From CBDDBK01 sp965225715 (GTDB lineage: Bacteria > Bacteroidota > Bacteroidia > Cytophagales > Flammeovirgaceae), in contig CBDDBK010000002.1 of NCBI GenBank assembly GCA_965225715.1, positions 248,001-312,000 on the forward strand: a stretch of 64,000 nucleotides of DNA, written 5' to 3'. The position numbers were made by a program, and so were the translations under genes. Positions 43,333 to 52,555 of the stretch are shown here, one piece after another. The first letter of the stretch is position 1. Every line of letters starts with the position of its first letter. A model generated the notes under the pieces. That model was not told where the DNA came from and made no database searches. It worked only from the letters and a program-made list of their open reading frames with translations.

Positions 43333-44160
43333 TTAATACGTTTTTTGAATATTGGTTTTTAGGTTTTTATAGTCTAATAAAGAACCAATGGGCTTCCCTT
43401 GATCAATACTATAATGAGTTCGTAAGGGTAAATTGTGTTCGCGTCTGATGTTATTTTCTATAATTGAGGCATCTCCTTCAGCATTATTAATAACCTTTTT
43501 ATTTGATAGTTTAAACCATTCTTTTCTATCAATATCACCATTCAACCAATCCATAGCATGAGCTAACTCATGAGCCAAACCTATAAAAGCTGGACGCATA
43601 GTGCTTCCTTTTTCATCTATTCCACCATCTCGATCGTAAGGATCCCAGCTTACAAAAAGTCCCTTGTTTTGATTGGAATCTTCCTTCACAGTAACATAAT
43701 TGCTTGAATTTTCTAAAGTGCTGATCAAGTTATCTCCATGTTCACCTCCACCATCAATTTTATTTAAGGCATCAAAGAGATTTTTAACAAAACCTTTCAA
43801 CTTCCCAGCATTTTTACCTTTTTTCTTTACTGCTTTACCATCGTATTTTTGCCATTTTTGCTCATTATTTGCCCAATAGAGTTGATTATTCATATAAAAT
43901 ATCGGTTCCCCTTGATGCCTTATTAATATCGTATCTCCCAGCGGATCAACATATTTCAAAGGATTGTTTCCAAAGCCCAAATAAACACTTTGGGAATAGT
44001 TGTATTTCGGGTCTGACTGCCCCCAGAGTCCAAGCACTTGGTCATAACTTCTATACAAAGCCATATCCCAATTCAACTTAAAATTTTCAACTCGTTCAAT
44101 CCCATTAAACTTAAACCTATGGTCTGGATTGCCTCTTAACTCCAAGCCTTTTATAGTCAT
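43333..44160 (-). CDS. Rhs C-terminal tip, type B toxin: HExxH metallopeptidase (M91/NleD-like)
   Basis: 275 residues. Head MTIKGLELRGNPDHRFKFNG to FGNNPLKYVDPLGD (1-75), then a toxin domain with PAFIGLAHELAHAMDWLNG: HELAH zinc motif near residue 188, with further candidate ligands in AEGDASIIENN. Hydrophobic-HELxHAxD is the pattern of the M91 effector peptidases (NleD-like) found as Rhs tips. The ATG is internal to the head; the frame is open further upstream to about 44225 (IKVIQENNYYPFG), so the unit is a 5'-truncated Rhs gene. The immunity gene follows. Confidence 0.75.
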   Translation of the reverse strand: MTIKGLELRGNPDHRFKFNGIERVENFKLNWDMALYRSYDQVLGLWGQSDPKYNYSQSVYLGFGNNPLKYVDPLGDTILIRHQGEPIFYMNNQLYWANNEQKWQKYDGKAVKKKGKNAGKLKGFVKNLFDALNKIDGGGEHGDNLISTLENSSNYVTVKEDSNQNKGLFVSWDPYDRDGGIDEKGSTMRPAFIGLAHELAHAMDWLNGDIDRKEWFKLSNKKVINNAEGDASIIENNIRREHNLPLRTHYSIDQGKPIGSLLDYKNLKTNIQKTY

Positions 44161-44235
44161 CCCAAAAGGGTAGTAGTTATTTTCTTGGATAACCTTGATT
44201 GCTTTGGTGTGTTTAATATTGAAACTATGTAAGAA

Positions 44236-44682
44236 TTATTTTGGAGTTAGATGAAATATAAAGATACTTCTATTAGGGTAATTATAATAACTTTCTAAAT
44301 ATTCAAAGTTATCATCGATAAACCGTAAACAGCTTGATCTGAAGATAGAAGTAATTTGCATAGTATGCAATTTATCCTCACAATTATCAATTTTGAGACT
44401 GTCAAAGAACACTTTCCTATTAAAAGCTACTATTTGGATTGTTATTTTATACTTACCTTGATCACTTCTTCCACTTATGGTAAAATGTTGTTCTAAATCA
44501 TCAAAAATATTTGGTTGTATTTTTATATCTTTATGACCCAATGCTACAGGAATACTAAAAATGCAAAATGAATCCTCTTGATTGTATCCAGAACAAAATA
44601 GTTCTTGATAACTTTTTTGTGCTTTTATGTCATATAAAACGCATTGAAATATTAAAAATGAAAGGATATATTTATTCATCAT
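44236..44682 (-). CDS. Putative immunity protein for type C toxin, copy 1
   Basis: Start chosen at the MMNKY methionine (44682) because a signal peptide begins there (MMNKYILSFLIFQCVLYDIK then AQ); a longer frame to 44781 lies inside the toxin gene. 148 residues. The family pattern shared with the genes at 53932 and 58664 is F.C...DSFCIFSI, IQPNIFDDLEQHFT, YKITIQIVAFN and ITSIFRSSCLRFID. The start overlaps the toxin stop by 11 bp, implying translational coupling. Predicted periplasmic. Confidence 0.68.
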   Translation of the reverse strand: MMNKYILSFLIFQCVLYDIKAQKSYQELFCSGYNQEDSFCIFSIPVALGHKDIKIQPNIFDDLEQHFTISGRSDQGKYKITIQIVAFNRKVFFDSLKIDNCEDKLHTMQITSIFRSSCLRFIDDNFEYLESYYNYPNRSIFIFHLTPK

Positions 44683-45331
44683 TATTGGAAAGATTAAAAT
44701 TAAAAATATGATTGTATACTTCAGGCAGAAGCTGTCTCTGAGAGCCTCCATAAAATGGGTCTCCTCGCGTATTATTTTCAAAATTTTTCAAATGTTCAAA
44801 ATAGGATTTTATGAGATTATCACCTTCTATACGGGGATTTGGTTTATTATACAATTCAGACAGATTTGGATCTATATGTAATTGTGATTCAAAAATAGGA
44901 AGTGGGGCTTTTTCATAACCAAGTCCCAACTGTCCCAAAACCACATAATCAAACAATTTAGCTTCTGCTTCTAATTCTTGACTTTCACGTTTTCCATCAT
45001 AGGTTTGGTGCTGAAGAACATGGAAAAACTCTTCTACAACAGCTTTATCACTCAAATAGGTAGCATCACCTATATTGTCTCTAAAAAAAATCTGATTAGT
45101 AACTGAAGAAGCTGCTCCGTTTGCATTACGTCTGTCTAACTCTTCATTGTCTATTCCAACATAATAAGTATAAGAAGGGTCATCTCTAATAGTTGTGAAG
45201 AGGGTATTAAAGGCTTTGTTATTAGTTTGTAAATATTGAATCCGTTGTTCAAGATTAGTAGCTTTTGTGGAGTTTAAGAATACAATTTTCGCTCCGTCTG
45301 GGTCAATAGCATTTATTGGATTATTAGCCAC
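44672..45331 (-). CDS. Rhs tip, type C toxin copy 1, head truncated
   Basis: 219 residues from a GTG. Only the last bases of the Rhs core remain (ANNPINAIDPDG) before the toxin AKIVFLNSTKATNLEQRIQY. Zincin-like region VVEEFFHVLQHQTYDG and ELEAEAKLFDYVVL: the spacing equals the HESFH...LEVEA of type D, but the first His is Glu. Identical to the 59110 copy up to the QL after LFDYVVL; the last ~85 residues differ. The 5' end is welded to a JAB-toxin fragment (45340-45466), so it probably lacks a normal start. Confidence 0.65.
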   Translation of the reverse strand: MANNPINAIDPDGAKIVFLNSTKATNLEQRIQYLQTNNKAFNTLFTTIRDDPSYTYYVGIDNEELDRRNANGAASSVTNQIFFRDNIGDATYLSDKAVVEEFFHVLQHQTYDGKRESQELEAEAKLFDYVVLGQLGLGYEKAPLPIFESQLHIDPNLSELYNKPNPRIEGDNLIKSYFEHLKNFENNTRGDPFYGGSQRQLLPEVYNHIFNFNLSNNDE

Positions 45332-45339
45332 AAAAGCAT

Positions 45340-45466
45340 AATCCGGGATGGTTATGGTTCACTTCTTTAAGAGTGTAGCCTGTACGTCTTAAATAATGTC
45401 CAACAGGTGTGGTCGATTTTTGTAAGAAGCACCCATAATATCCTGAAATGATCTTTAGAAAATTAC
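45340..45466 (-). pseudogene. Type G (JAB) toxin fragment
   Basis: Minus-strand reading TTPVGHYLRRTGYTLKEVNH and NHPG, then an abrupt switch into the Rhs core of the type C unit (AFVANNPINAIDPDG) in another frame. It keeps only the middle of the JAB domain, including HNHP. Confidence 0.7.
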
Positions 45467-46015
45467 CTATTTCTGTTCACAGTAAGTATGACGTTCATAA
45501 ATTTTGAATATACCTTTTTGATAAAAGTAGCGATGGTATGAAAAAGAATCATCCTCTGCCGATTCTAATATTAAGATACCCGTAGAATCGTAACCATTAA
45601 ATGGTTCATAGCGCTTTACCACCACTTTCTTATCCGTTTTTTTAAAAAAATGTTTTTTTATGGAAATGTCTACATCTGGGTTTGTTGCAACTTCAATATA
45701 GTGATCTTTATATGTAAATCCCCCATAAATTGTATTATTATCACTGACTGTACCTAATCCATCATCCGAAGCAATAGTAATAAAATAACCTCTTATCCAA
45801 ACTTGGATATGGATACCAAATACTAGATCAGATGTATAATAATCACATTTTTTTTCAAACTCAATAAAACTATCTAACTTCTCTTGAAGAATAGAATCAG
45901 TTATTTCCAATATGTTTACTGTATGGTTAAAATAAGTTCCTAAGCCTTGTGAATATCCTATGCTACTCCAAATTAAAAGCAGCCCTGTTATAAAACTTTT
46001 TCTATTTATCATCAT
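45467..46015 (-). CDS. Putative immunity protein for type G (JAB) toxin, copy 2
   Basis: 182 residues. Signal peptide MMINRKSFITGLLLIWSSIG then YSQ. About 60% identical by eye to the protein at 46316 (LEITDSILQEKLDSFIEFEK, YYTSDLVFGI, KRYEPFNGYDSTGILILESA). Lacks the ~18-residue QLELVTKDYKDNN insertion of its paralogue. Its start overlaps the stop of the toxin remnant at 46002 by 14 bp. Predicted periplasmic. Confidence 0.68.
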   Translation of the reverse strand: MMINRKSFITGLLLIWSSIGYSQGLGTYFNHTVNILEITDSILQEKLDSFIEFEKKCDYYTSDLVFGIHIQVWIRGYFITIASDDGLGTVSDNNTIYGGFTYKDHYIEVATNPDVDISIKKHFFKKTDKKVVVKRYEPFNGYDSTGILILESAEDDSFSYHRYFYQKGIFKIYERHTYCEQK

Positions 46016-46310
46016 CGTCTGGTGTTATTTCTAGTGGCGCCAACATTATTCCATATTCGCCATAATAAATATATTTTTGAGGATGTATATACACCCTTAA
46101 TATAGTATTTGGATTTTTTCTGTGATATAGTTTTGCATTGGGAATATCACCTCGCTTTTCACCAGGTCTACCTGATGGAGGTGATCCACCGGGATGGTTA
46201 TGACTTACTTCTTTTAAAGTATAACCTGTACGTCTTAAATAATGTCCAACAGGTGTGGTCGATTTTTGTAAGAAGCACCCATAATATCCTGAAATGATCT
46301 TTGAAAAATT
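46002..46310 (-). pseudogene. Type G (JAB) toxin, 5'-truncated
   Basis: Translation TTPVGHYLRRTGYTLKEVSH, NHPGGSPPSGRPGEKRGDIP, NAKLYHRKNPNTILRVYIHP, QKYIYYGEYGIMLAPLEITP then DDDDK and stop at 46002. It retains the JAMM residues H-x-HPxG-...-D but no head. The region 46280-46310 is unrelated to the intact domain. Confidence 0.75.
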
Positions 46311-46315
46311 ATCTG

Positions 46316-46912
46316 TCAGTATTCACAATGCGTATATCGACCACGAAGCTTGAACTTACCTTTTTGATAAAGATAATGCCAATAAGAATATAAATCGTCA
46401 TCCGCTGATTCCAATATGAAAACACCAGTAGAATCGTAGCCTTCAAATGGTTCATAGCGTTTTATAATTATTTTCTTGTTCGTTTCTTTAAAAAACTGTT
46501 TTTTTAAAGAAATATCCACATCCGAGTTCATACTAACTTCAATATAATGACCTTTGTATATGAACCCTCCATCAAATACATTATTATCCTTATAATCCTT
46601 GGTAACTAGTTCTAATTGATTATAAACTATGTTGCTATCACTAGCTAAACTTAATCTATCCTCTGAAGTAATAATAATAAGATAAGAATTTATCCAAAGC
46701 TGGACACCAATACCAAATACTAGGTCAGATGTATAATAGCTGCACTTTTTTTCGAACTCAATAAAGCTATCTAGTTTCTCTTGAAGAATAGGGTCAGTTA
46801 TTTCCAACACCCTTACTGTGTCGTCAAAATAGATTCCTCGTTCTTGAGAACGTGCCATAATATGGCACACTAATAGTAACCCAATTATAATTTTTTTTTT
46901 ATCTATCGTCAT
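46316..46912 (-). CDS. Putative immunity protein for type G (JAB) toxin, copy 1
   Basis: 198 residues. Signal peptide MTIDKKKIIIGLLLVCHIMA then RSQ. Mature part with VLEITDPILQEKLDSFIEFE, KCSYYTSDLVFGIG, YKGHYIEVSMNSDVDISLKK and RYEPFEGYDSTGVFILESAD. The ATG overlaps the toxin stop (46899) by 14 bp, a clear coupling signal. Predicted periplasmic. No homology to a named family recognised. Confidence 0.7.
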   Translation of the reverse strand: MTIDKKKIIIGLLLVCHIMARSQERGIYFDDTVRVLEITDPILQEKLDSFIEFEKKCSYYTSDLVFGIGVQLWINSYLIIITSEDRLSLASDSNIVYNQLELVTKDYKDNNVFDGGFIYKGHYIEVSMNSDVDISLKKQFFKETNKKIIIKRYEPFEGYDSTGVFILESADDDLYSYWHYLYQKGKFKLRGRYTHCEY

Positions 46913-47310
46913 TGTCTTCTATATCTAATGGTGGTAGCATTATTCCATATTCACTATAATAAATGTATTGATTAGGATGTATATATACCCTTAATGTAGT
47001 ATTTGGATTTTTTTGATGATATAATTTTGCATTTGGAATATCACCTTGTTGATGTCCTTTCCTTTGATTTATTCTGCCTGATGGAGGTGATCCACTAGGA
47101 TGATTATGGCTTACTTCTTTTAGCGTATAGCCTGTACGTCTTAAATAATGTCCAACAGGTGTGGCTGACTTTTCATGAGAAGTTCCTATAATATTACTAT
47201 TTGAATTTTCTGTTCCTATTTTGGCGTGGGTAAATTCAACATTAGTGCTAGCGGGATCTGCTAAAAACTCAAATAGTTGGGTGGCATTTTCGTCGCCATT
47301 AATCCTAAAT

Positions 47311-48808
47311 AGTCATCCCTTAAGAACTCTTTAACGAATTGCTATATAGCGTATTTAAAAAAATGGGATAACATAACTATTTGATTATAAACAATTTATA
47401 TTTTAATAGTTTTCACGAATTGCTATTTTGATTTAATTTAGTGTTTACTAAAGACTTATAATTATTTTTTTTTATATTTTGCTCATTTTTCAACATTAAA
47501 ACGGTGATTTTATGCTAGGTTCTCTTCAGTCTAACAAAGGTTCTTCCCATCAACAAGCCCTCAAAGACATACTCAATCTCAACCATGAATTGTGTCAATT
47601 ATCTGATGCTATTGACTGGAAATTTATAGAGGATAAACTTGCTATTTACTATTCTAGTACAGGTAGACCCAGCCATTCCATTCGACTTATGGCTAGCTTA
47701 CTCATTTTGAAATCTGTTCGAAATTTAAGCGATGAAAAACTCGTTAATAAGCAATGGCGAGAAAACATATACTATCAGTATTTTTCTGGTTATCAGTATC
47801 ATAGTCTTGAAAAGCCTTGCACTTCGAGTCAGCTTGTTCACTTTCGTAAGCGTATTGGTGAGGAGGGCGTAGAGGTGATTTTAGAGGCTTCTATTCGCGT
47901 TCATGGGTCTCCTAAACTTGACAAAAAAGAGCAAGTGGTTTATGCCGATACGACCGTTCAAAAGAAAAATATTACGTTTCCCACAGATTCAAAATTACAG
48001 AAAAAGATTATTGATAATTGTGGTAAAATAGCCAAGCAAGCTGGCGTACAATTAAAAAACACGTTTAAAAAAAGTCTATGAAGCTTTTACAAGCTCAACA
48101 CAACCGGCAACATCCTAAACGAAAGGCAAAGGCCTTAGAGGCGGCAAAGATTTTGAAACAAATAACTGGTATTCTTGTTCGGGATTTGACAAGAAAACTT
48201 CTATTGGCAGGCAAGTTAGATGCATATACCAGTGATTTAGAGAAATATAACGAGGTTTTGAAACAAGAACGACCCAGTAAAAATAAGCGTTATAGCCTGC
48301 ACGAAGATACTATTTTTTGTATTGCTAAAGGGAAGGCGTCGGTGCGCTATGAGTTTGGGAGTAAATTTGGACTTTTGTGGAATCGTAGCAGAGGCATTAT
48401 TGTATCGGGCGCTTATTGCGGGAATGAATATGATGGGCATAGCTTGAACAAACTGCTAAGTAATCATGATTCCATTAATGTTTCCAAACTTGATGCAATT
48501 TATTGTGATAGGGGGTATCGGGGTGCAAAATTAGAAGGTATTGAGGTTCATATACCTGGTAATCCGAAGAAAAAAGACAGTGCCTATATGCGTTCTAAAA
48601 AGCGAAATCATTTTAGATTACGAGCTGGTATAGAGCCTATTATCGGTCACCTGAAGCAAGATTTTCGGATGGGTTTAAACTACTTGAAAGGTAAGATAGG
48701 CGATGTAGTCAATGGTATAATGGCCTGCGCAGCTTTTAATTTTCAAAAATGGATGAACCTAAAAAATCCTTAAACATTAGAATATAAAACCTTTTTTAAG
48801 GGACGACT
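47311..48808 (+). mobile_element. IS5-like insertion sequence inside the JAB toxin
   Basis: 1498 bp with AGTCATCCCTTAA / TTAAGGGACGACT inverted ends (one mismatch) and a perfect 4-bp AAAT duplication (47307-47310 and 48809-48812). Carries a two-frame transposase. Only copy in the window. Confidence 0.9.
47512..48773 (+). pseudogene. IS5-like (DDE) transposase in two overlapping frames
   Basis: The first frame (47512-48081) has STGRPSHSIRLMASLLILKS, NLSDEKLVNKQWRENIYYQY, KPCTSSQLVHFRKRIG and the first catalytic Asp in VVYADTTVQKKN. The second (48078-48773) has IYCDRGYRGAKLEG and RAGIEPIIGHLKQDFRMGLN with the catalytic Glu. The frames part at an A7 run (48067-48073); a -1 slip there gives FKKKSMKLLQAQ and rejoins them. 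Either a one-base deletion or programmed slippage; called broken with some doubt. Confidence 0.75.
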
Positions 48809-49371
48809 AAATATTGTCAAAGGTTTTTTCTTGACTTCTCCTTCTTTATTTCTAAATTTTAATTCAGGATTTTTAACATGTTCAACTGTTCCATAATCAA
48901 AACTTATGGACTGTCCTTCAACTCTTTTACCCTCTTTATTAACAATATAAAAGTTATCAGCTTCTTTATTTTTTATGCGATTAACTATTTCTCCTTTATG
49001 ATTAATTTCAAAATCATCTTTTCCGTCTGGATCAATTCTATTGATAGGATTATTACTTAGAGCGTGATAAGGTGTTAAATGATAATTGTTTTCAGCCAAC
49101 GGATCAGGTCTGGTAAAACTTGGAAGAATATTGTCGAGATTCCGCCACCCAAAATCATCCATATTCACCCCGAAAACTTCTGTTCTCTCTTTTCCATTAA
49201 ACTTAAACCTATGATCTGGATTGCCTCTTAACTCCAAGCCTTTTATAGTCATCCCAAAAGGGTAGAAATGATTTTCATTTATTATGATTATTTAAAATAC
49301 CAATATTTCGGTAAATTTTTACCTTAAAAATCAAAAAAAGGGGCTAAAGATTTATCTTTAGAAGTATGAAA

Positions 49372-49902
49372 TCAAAATTTTATGCTGGGAATCCGTATAA
49401 AACCTATACAAAATAATACAGGTGGTTTATTAATATCTAATAAGTAAAAATCTAAAGCATTTACCCATTTTTTTACATAGGGTAGCACCTTAGTTATTTC
49501 CTGTGGATATTCTATGTTTTCTTTTTTAGATAAAGCCTCATTAAGTGTATTTAAATCTATATTGTAATTAATTGAATCGTCCTTACTCGCTAAAATTACA
49601 GATATTATGTAGACATCAGAAATACTACAAATAGTGTCTGGGTTAAATTTTATATATATCCTAATTTTGCCTTTGTATTTTTCTAAATTTGTAGGGAGAA
49701 CCAATTCATTAGCTTTTTTAAAACTATCTCTTGTGAAGAGATATGAAGAATGAGTAATATCAGAACCATCAATAAAACTTCCAGGATCTTCATGCTTATA
49801 AATATTATCTCTCTTAGCATTTTGTCCAGTCAACTTAGATAATAAAAAGAAAGTCAATATTATTAAAAAAGCTATCTTGGAAATATAATTTTTGAATTTC
49901 AT
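49372..49902 (-). CDS. Putative immunity protein for type D toxin, copy 1
   Basis: 176 residues. N-terminal membrane/signal segment ISKIAFLIILTFFLLSKLTG followed by QNAKRD. Shares with the 57110 protein the pattern EDPGS, P.NLEKYKGKIRIYIKF, ISDVYIISVIL and YPQEITKVLPYVKKWVNALDF then YL. It starts 6 bp after the toxin stop. Predicted periplasmic. Confidence 0.68.
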   Translation of the reverse strand: MKFKNYISKIAFLIILTFFLLSKLTGQNAKRDNIYKHEDPGSFIDGSDITHSSYLFTRDSFKKANELVLPTNLEKYKGKIRIYIKFNPDTICSISDVYIISVILASKDDSINYNIDLNTLNEALSKKENIEYPQEITKVLPYVKKWVNALDFYLLDINKPPVLFCIGFIRIPSIKF

Positions 49903-49908
49903 AATATA

Positions 49909-50988
49909 TTAATTTTTCAATAATGGATAAAACTTTTTAATTAGAGGAGATTGATATATCCTAACAGGTGTTCTTTTATAAAAATGACCTTTGGAGGCAC
50001 CTTGTATAAAATTCTCACTGGCTGCCTTGAAATTTTTAGAAGAGTAGTCTTCCAATAGATTTGATATTTGTATTGAATAAATGCGGCCTTGGTCATTATC
50101 TTTACTTCCTAAATAGGATAATACTTTCCATTCTGCTATATCAGGAATTTCACCATTATTGACCAAGGAATAGAAATAAGTAGAAGCACCAAATAAATTA
50201 GCTTCTACCTCTAAGCCAATGTGATGACCGCTAGAAAAACTGTTATTCTCATCTTGATAGGCGTGGAAAGATTCGTGGGCTATGGATGCTATTTCTCTAC
50301 CTCCTTTATTTTCAAATTCAGAAATTGCCCCAGCATAAATTGTACCGCCCTCGCGACTACCATGTCTTTCATACTTAAAGGCTCCTTTCATATCTTTTCC
50401 ATTTGCATCTTTGGAATATTGGTTTATATAACTGTAATTTTGTTCAGAATTTATAAGTGCGTCTAATATATTTCCACCACCTTTTGTTTGAACTATGTCA
50501 TTTAGAGTATTTACCAATGTATTCACAAAGGCATTATCGCCATTATATTTCAGTCCTTGGTTATATTGTAAGGTTTGATTATCACCATAATGAATTGAAA
50601 TCGTATCTCCCAACAGATCAATATATCTCAAAGGATTGTTTCCAAAGCCCGAATAAACACTCTGGGAATAGTTGTATTTCGGGTCTGACTGCCCCCAGAG
50701 TCCAAGTATTTGGTCATAACTTCTAAACAAAGCCATATCCCAATTCAACTCAAAATTTTCAACTCGTTCAATCCCATTAAACTTAAACCTATAATCTGGA
50801 TTGCCTTTTAACTCCAGCCCCTTCATACTCATTCCAAAAGGATAGTAGTGGTTTTCTTGGATAACCTTGATGGCTTTGGTGTGCTTAATGCTAAAATCAT
50901 CGAAATAAATATTGGCTGGTGTTTCGTTAGCTACATAAATATAAGCCTTAACAGCACTAATATTAATTATAAATATCTTATATACCAA
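49909..50988 (-). CDS. Rhs tip, type D toxin copy 1: HExxH metallopeptidase
   Basis: 359 residues from a TTG that overlaps the 3' end of the upstream immunity gene. Head: VKAYIYVANETPANIYFDDF, IKVIQENHYYPFGMSMKG, Rhs core ending FGNNPLRYIDLLGD. Toxin: SIAHESFHAYQDENN with HESFH near residue 238 and GLEVEANLFG about 20 residues later, giving a zincin with Glu as likely third ligand. Also KGGGNILDALINSEQNYSYI, YERHGSREGGTIYAGA, and a C-terminal YQSPLIKKFYPLLKN. Paralogue at 57631. Confidence 0.75.
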   Translation of the reverse strand: MVYKIFIINISAVKAYIYVANETPANIYFDDFSIKHTKAIKVIQENHYYPFGMSMKGLELKGNPDYRFKFNGIERVENFELNWDMALFRSYDQILGLWGQSDPKYNYSQSVYSGFGNNPLRYIDLLGDTISIHYGDNQTLQYNQGLKYNGDNAFVNTLVNTLNDIVQTKGGGNILDALINSEQNYSYINQYSKDANGKDMKGAFKYERHGSREGGTIYAGAISEFENKGGREIASIAHESFHAYQDENNSFSSGHHIGLEVEANLFGASTYFYSLVNNGEIPDIAEWKVLSYLGSKDNDQGRIYSIQISNLLEDYSSKNFKAASENFIQGASKGHFYKRTPVRIYQSPLIKKFYPLLKN

Positions 50989-51569
50989 CTACTATCTAAT
51001 TTTTCAGCAGTCCTAAAAAAATTGATCCAAGAATAGGCATCACTTGGTGGTTTAACATCTGGAATTCCAGTTGTATCGGGACAATAGACAAGTTCATGAT
51101 AGGGGGTAACTTTAATTATAGCAAATTTACCTTCATAAAGCCACCCACTTATCTCTGCTGGATAAATCTGTAAATAAATATCCAAATAGGCTTCGCAAAA
51201 TTTCCTGTATTTTCCTTTTTCTTCTGGGGAAAGGTTTTTTTCCCCACTGTAATAACCATTACCATTATTATAACTATATATTGTTACCTCATAATTATCT
51301 TTATCTGAAAGATAATAGCGAACAAAACAATATTTTCTATCTGTAATCTCATCTTTTTTTTCGTAGTAATAAATAGTGATACCGGCACTTACTAATTTTC
51401 CATCAATTATGCTTACACGTCTTGGAACAATATAAGTATTTAAAAATAAATTAGCATCATAATTTTTTAAAGTTTCATAACGCAATTTTACGCGTTTTTC
51501 ATAATCAATAGATTGTTTACAAGCTAATAATAAAAGAAAAACTACGAGACATATTTTTTTCATAGTCAA
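50967..51569 (-). CDS. Putative immunity lipoprotein for type A toxin, copy 1
   Basis: 200 residues. Lipobox LLAC (MTMKKICLVVFLLLLACKQS). Mature part: DYEKRVKLRYETLKN, VPRRVSIIDGKLVSAG, EAYLDIYLQIYPAEISGWLY, VTPYHELVYCPDTTGIPDVK and the family C-terminus FFRTAEKLDSSWYIRYL. Nearly the same as the gene at 63230 except for the variable centre (TIYSYNNGNGYYSGEKN here). Follows a type A toxin after 29 bp. Envelope-anchored by prediction. Confidence 0.7.
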   Translation of the reverse strand: MTMKKICLVVFLLLLACKQSIDYEKRVKLRYETLKNYDANLFLNTYIVPRRVSIIDGKLVSAGITIYYYEKKDEITDRKYCFVRYYLSDKDNYEVTIYSYNNGNGYYSGEKNLSPEEKGKYRKFCEAYLDIYLQIYPAEISGWLYEGKFAIIKVTPYHELVYCPDTTGIPDVKPPSDAYSWINFFRTAEKLDSSWYIRYL

Positions 51570-51598
51570 AACATTTTATAAAAAGTTAAAGATATGAT

Positions 51599-52459
51599 TT
51601 ATTGTTTTGGATTGTAGTAATATCCATTTCGGATAGCTCTTTGGTCAGCTTTCGAATCTAAGATATGGTATTCAAATTTATCATCCATAGCATTGTCCAA
51701 ACGGCTATTGAAGGCATTATTGAGGTGAGCGCTTATTTTTAAAGTTAATAAACTAAAACCGAGTCTTTTAGCAGCTTGTCCCCAGAGAAAATTACCATAA
51801 TCTCTTGGATTATAGGCTATTGAATTAATTTTATTTCCTGTAATAAGATAAAGTGCTTCATCAGGTACTGCCCCATTATTAAAAAAATCCATTTTACCTT
51901 CGCTTGTTTTCATAGACAATAGTGAGGTTTGTCCACTGGGTCTACTCTCTCGCTCTATAAATTGCAGGCGAGAATAGAAGCCAGAGGAAGCAACTTTAAA
52001 ATTGGTATTTTTTTCAATGTCTTTGGGGTCAACGAATTGAATACCTAAACGTTTTGTACGAACAAATTCTCTATCTGTTTCCCAATCGTTAAAAGTAAAT
52101 TGGGTTTCAGTTGTTGTTTCATTTCCATCTTTGTCCGTTGTGGTTTGTCTGTTAACACCTGTTATTTCCTTTTTACCATCATCTTCGATTTCTGAATAAA
52201 CCCCATTTTTAAAAACTACCAAACTATCTCCATTCACATCAATATTACTAATCGGATTACCTGCCATAGCGCTATAAGGACTTAAAGCATAATACTTTTC
52301 GGCAAAGCGATCTATTTTATTCATGTTAATATAATCAGAGCTGTAATGCCGCCATCCAAAATCATCCATATTCCAACCAAAAACCTCTGTTCTTTCTTTT
52401 CCATTAAACTTAAACCTATAATCAGGATTGCCTCTTAACTCCAAGCCTTTTATAGTCAT
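51599..52459 (-). CDS. Rhs tip, type A toxin copy 1 (divergent head)
   Basis: 286 residues. The head MTIKGLELRGNPDYRFKFNG leads to a different core end (FAEKYYALSPYSAMAGNPIS then NIDVNGD). Toxin: RLQFIERESRPSGQTSLLSM, EGKMDFFNN, YNPRDYGNFLWGQAAKRLGF, SLLTLKISAHLNNAFNSRLD and SKADQRAIRNGYYYNPKQ. The DYGNFLWGQAxxxLGF block faintly recalls polymorphic toxin type 44, but I cannot confirm it. The frame is open upstream over FDDFRIKHTKAIKVIQENHY, so the real unit begins near 52550 without a start codon. Confidence 0.68.
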   Translation of the reverse strand: MTIKGLELRGNPDYRFKFNGKERTEVFGWNMDDFGWRHYSSDYINMNKIDRFAEKYYALSPYSAMAGNPISNIDVNGDSLVVFKNGVYSEIEDDGKKEITGVNRQTTTDKDGNETTTETQFTFNDWETDREFVRTKRLGIQFVDPKDIEKNTNFKVASSGFYSRLQFIERESRPSGQTSLLSMKTSEGKMDFFNNGAVPDEALYLITGNKINSIAYNPRDYGNFLWGQAAKRLGFSLLTLKISAHLNNAFNSRLDNAMDDKFEYHILDSKADQRAIRNGYYYNPKQ

Positions 52460-52555
52460 CCCAAAAGGGTAGTAGTGGTTTTCTTGGATAACCTTGATGG
52501 CTTTGGTGTGCTTAATTCTAAAATCATCGAAATAAAAATAGACTTCTGGAATTTT

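Larger units (their letters stand above)
46899..49252 (-). pseudogene. Rhs tip, type G toxin: JAB/JAMM-like domain, split by an IS5-like element
   Basis: The head and first toxin part are at 48809-49252 (MTIKGLELRGNP...NNPINRIDPDGKDDFEI...VKKKPLTIF); the rest is at 46899-47310. Removing the IS with one AAAT restores one frame: PLTIF then RINGDENATQLFEFLADPAS, EFTHAKIGTENSN, TPVGHYLRRTGYTLKEVSH, NHPSGSPPSGRINQRKGHQQ, GDIPNAKLYHQ and IHPNQYIYY to the stop at 46899. H-x-HPSG...D is the JAMM zinc motif of JAB-type toxin domains. No ATG lies between the upstream stop and the head methionine, so it is an orphan tip. Confidence 0.82.

Noticed and set aside
44683..44781. Longer start for the type C immunity protein
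   Set aside because: It lies inside the toxin gene; the signal peptide and the overlap typical of these pairs start at 44682.
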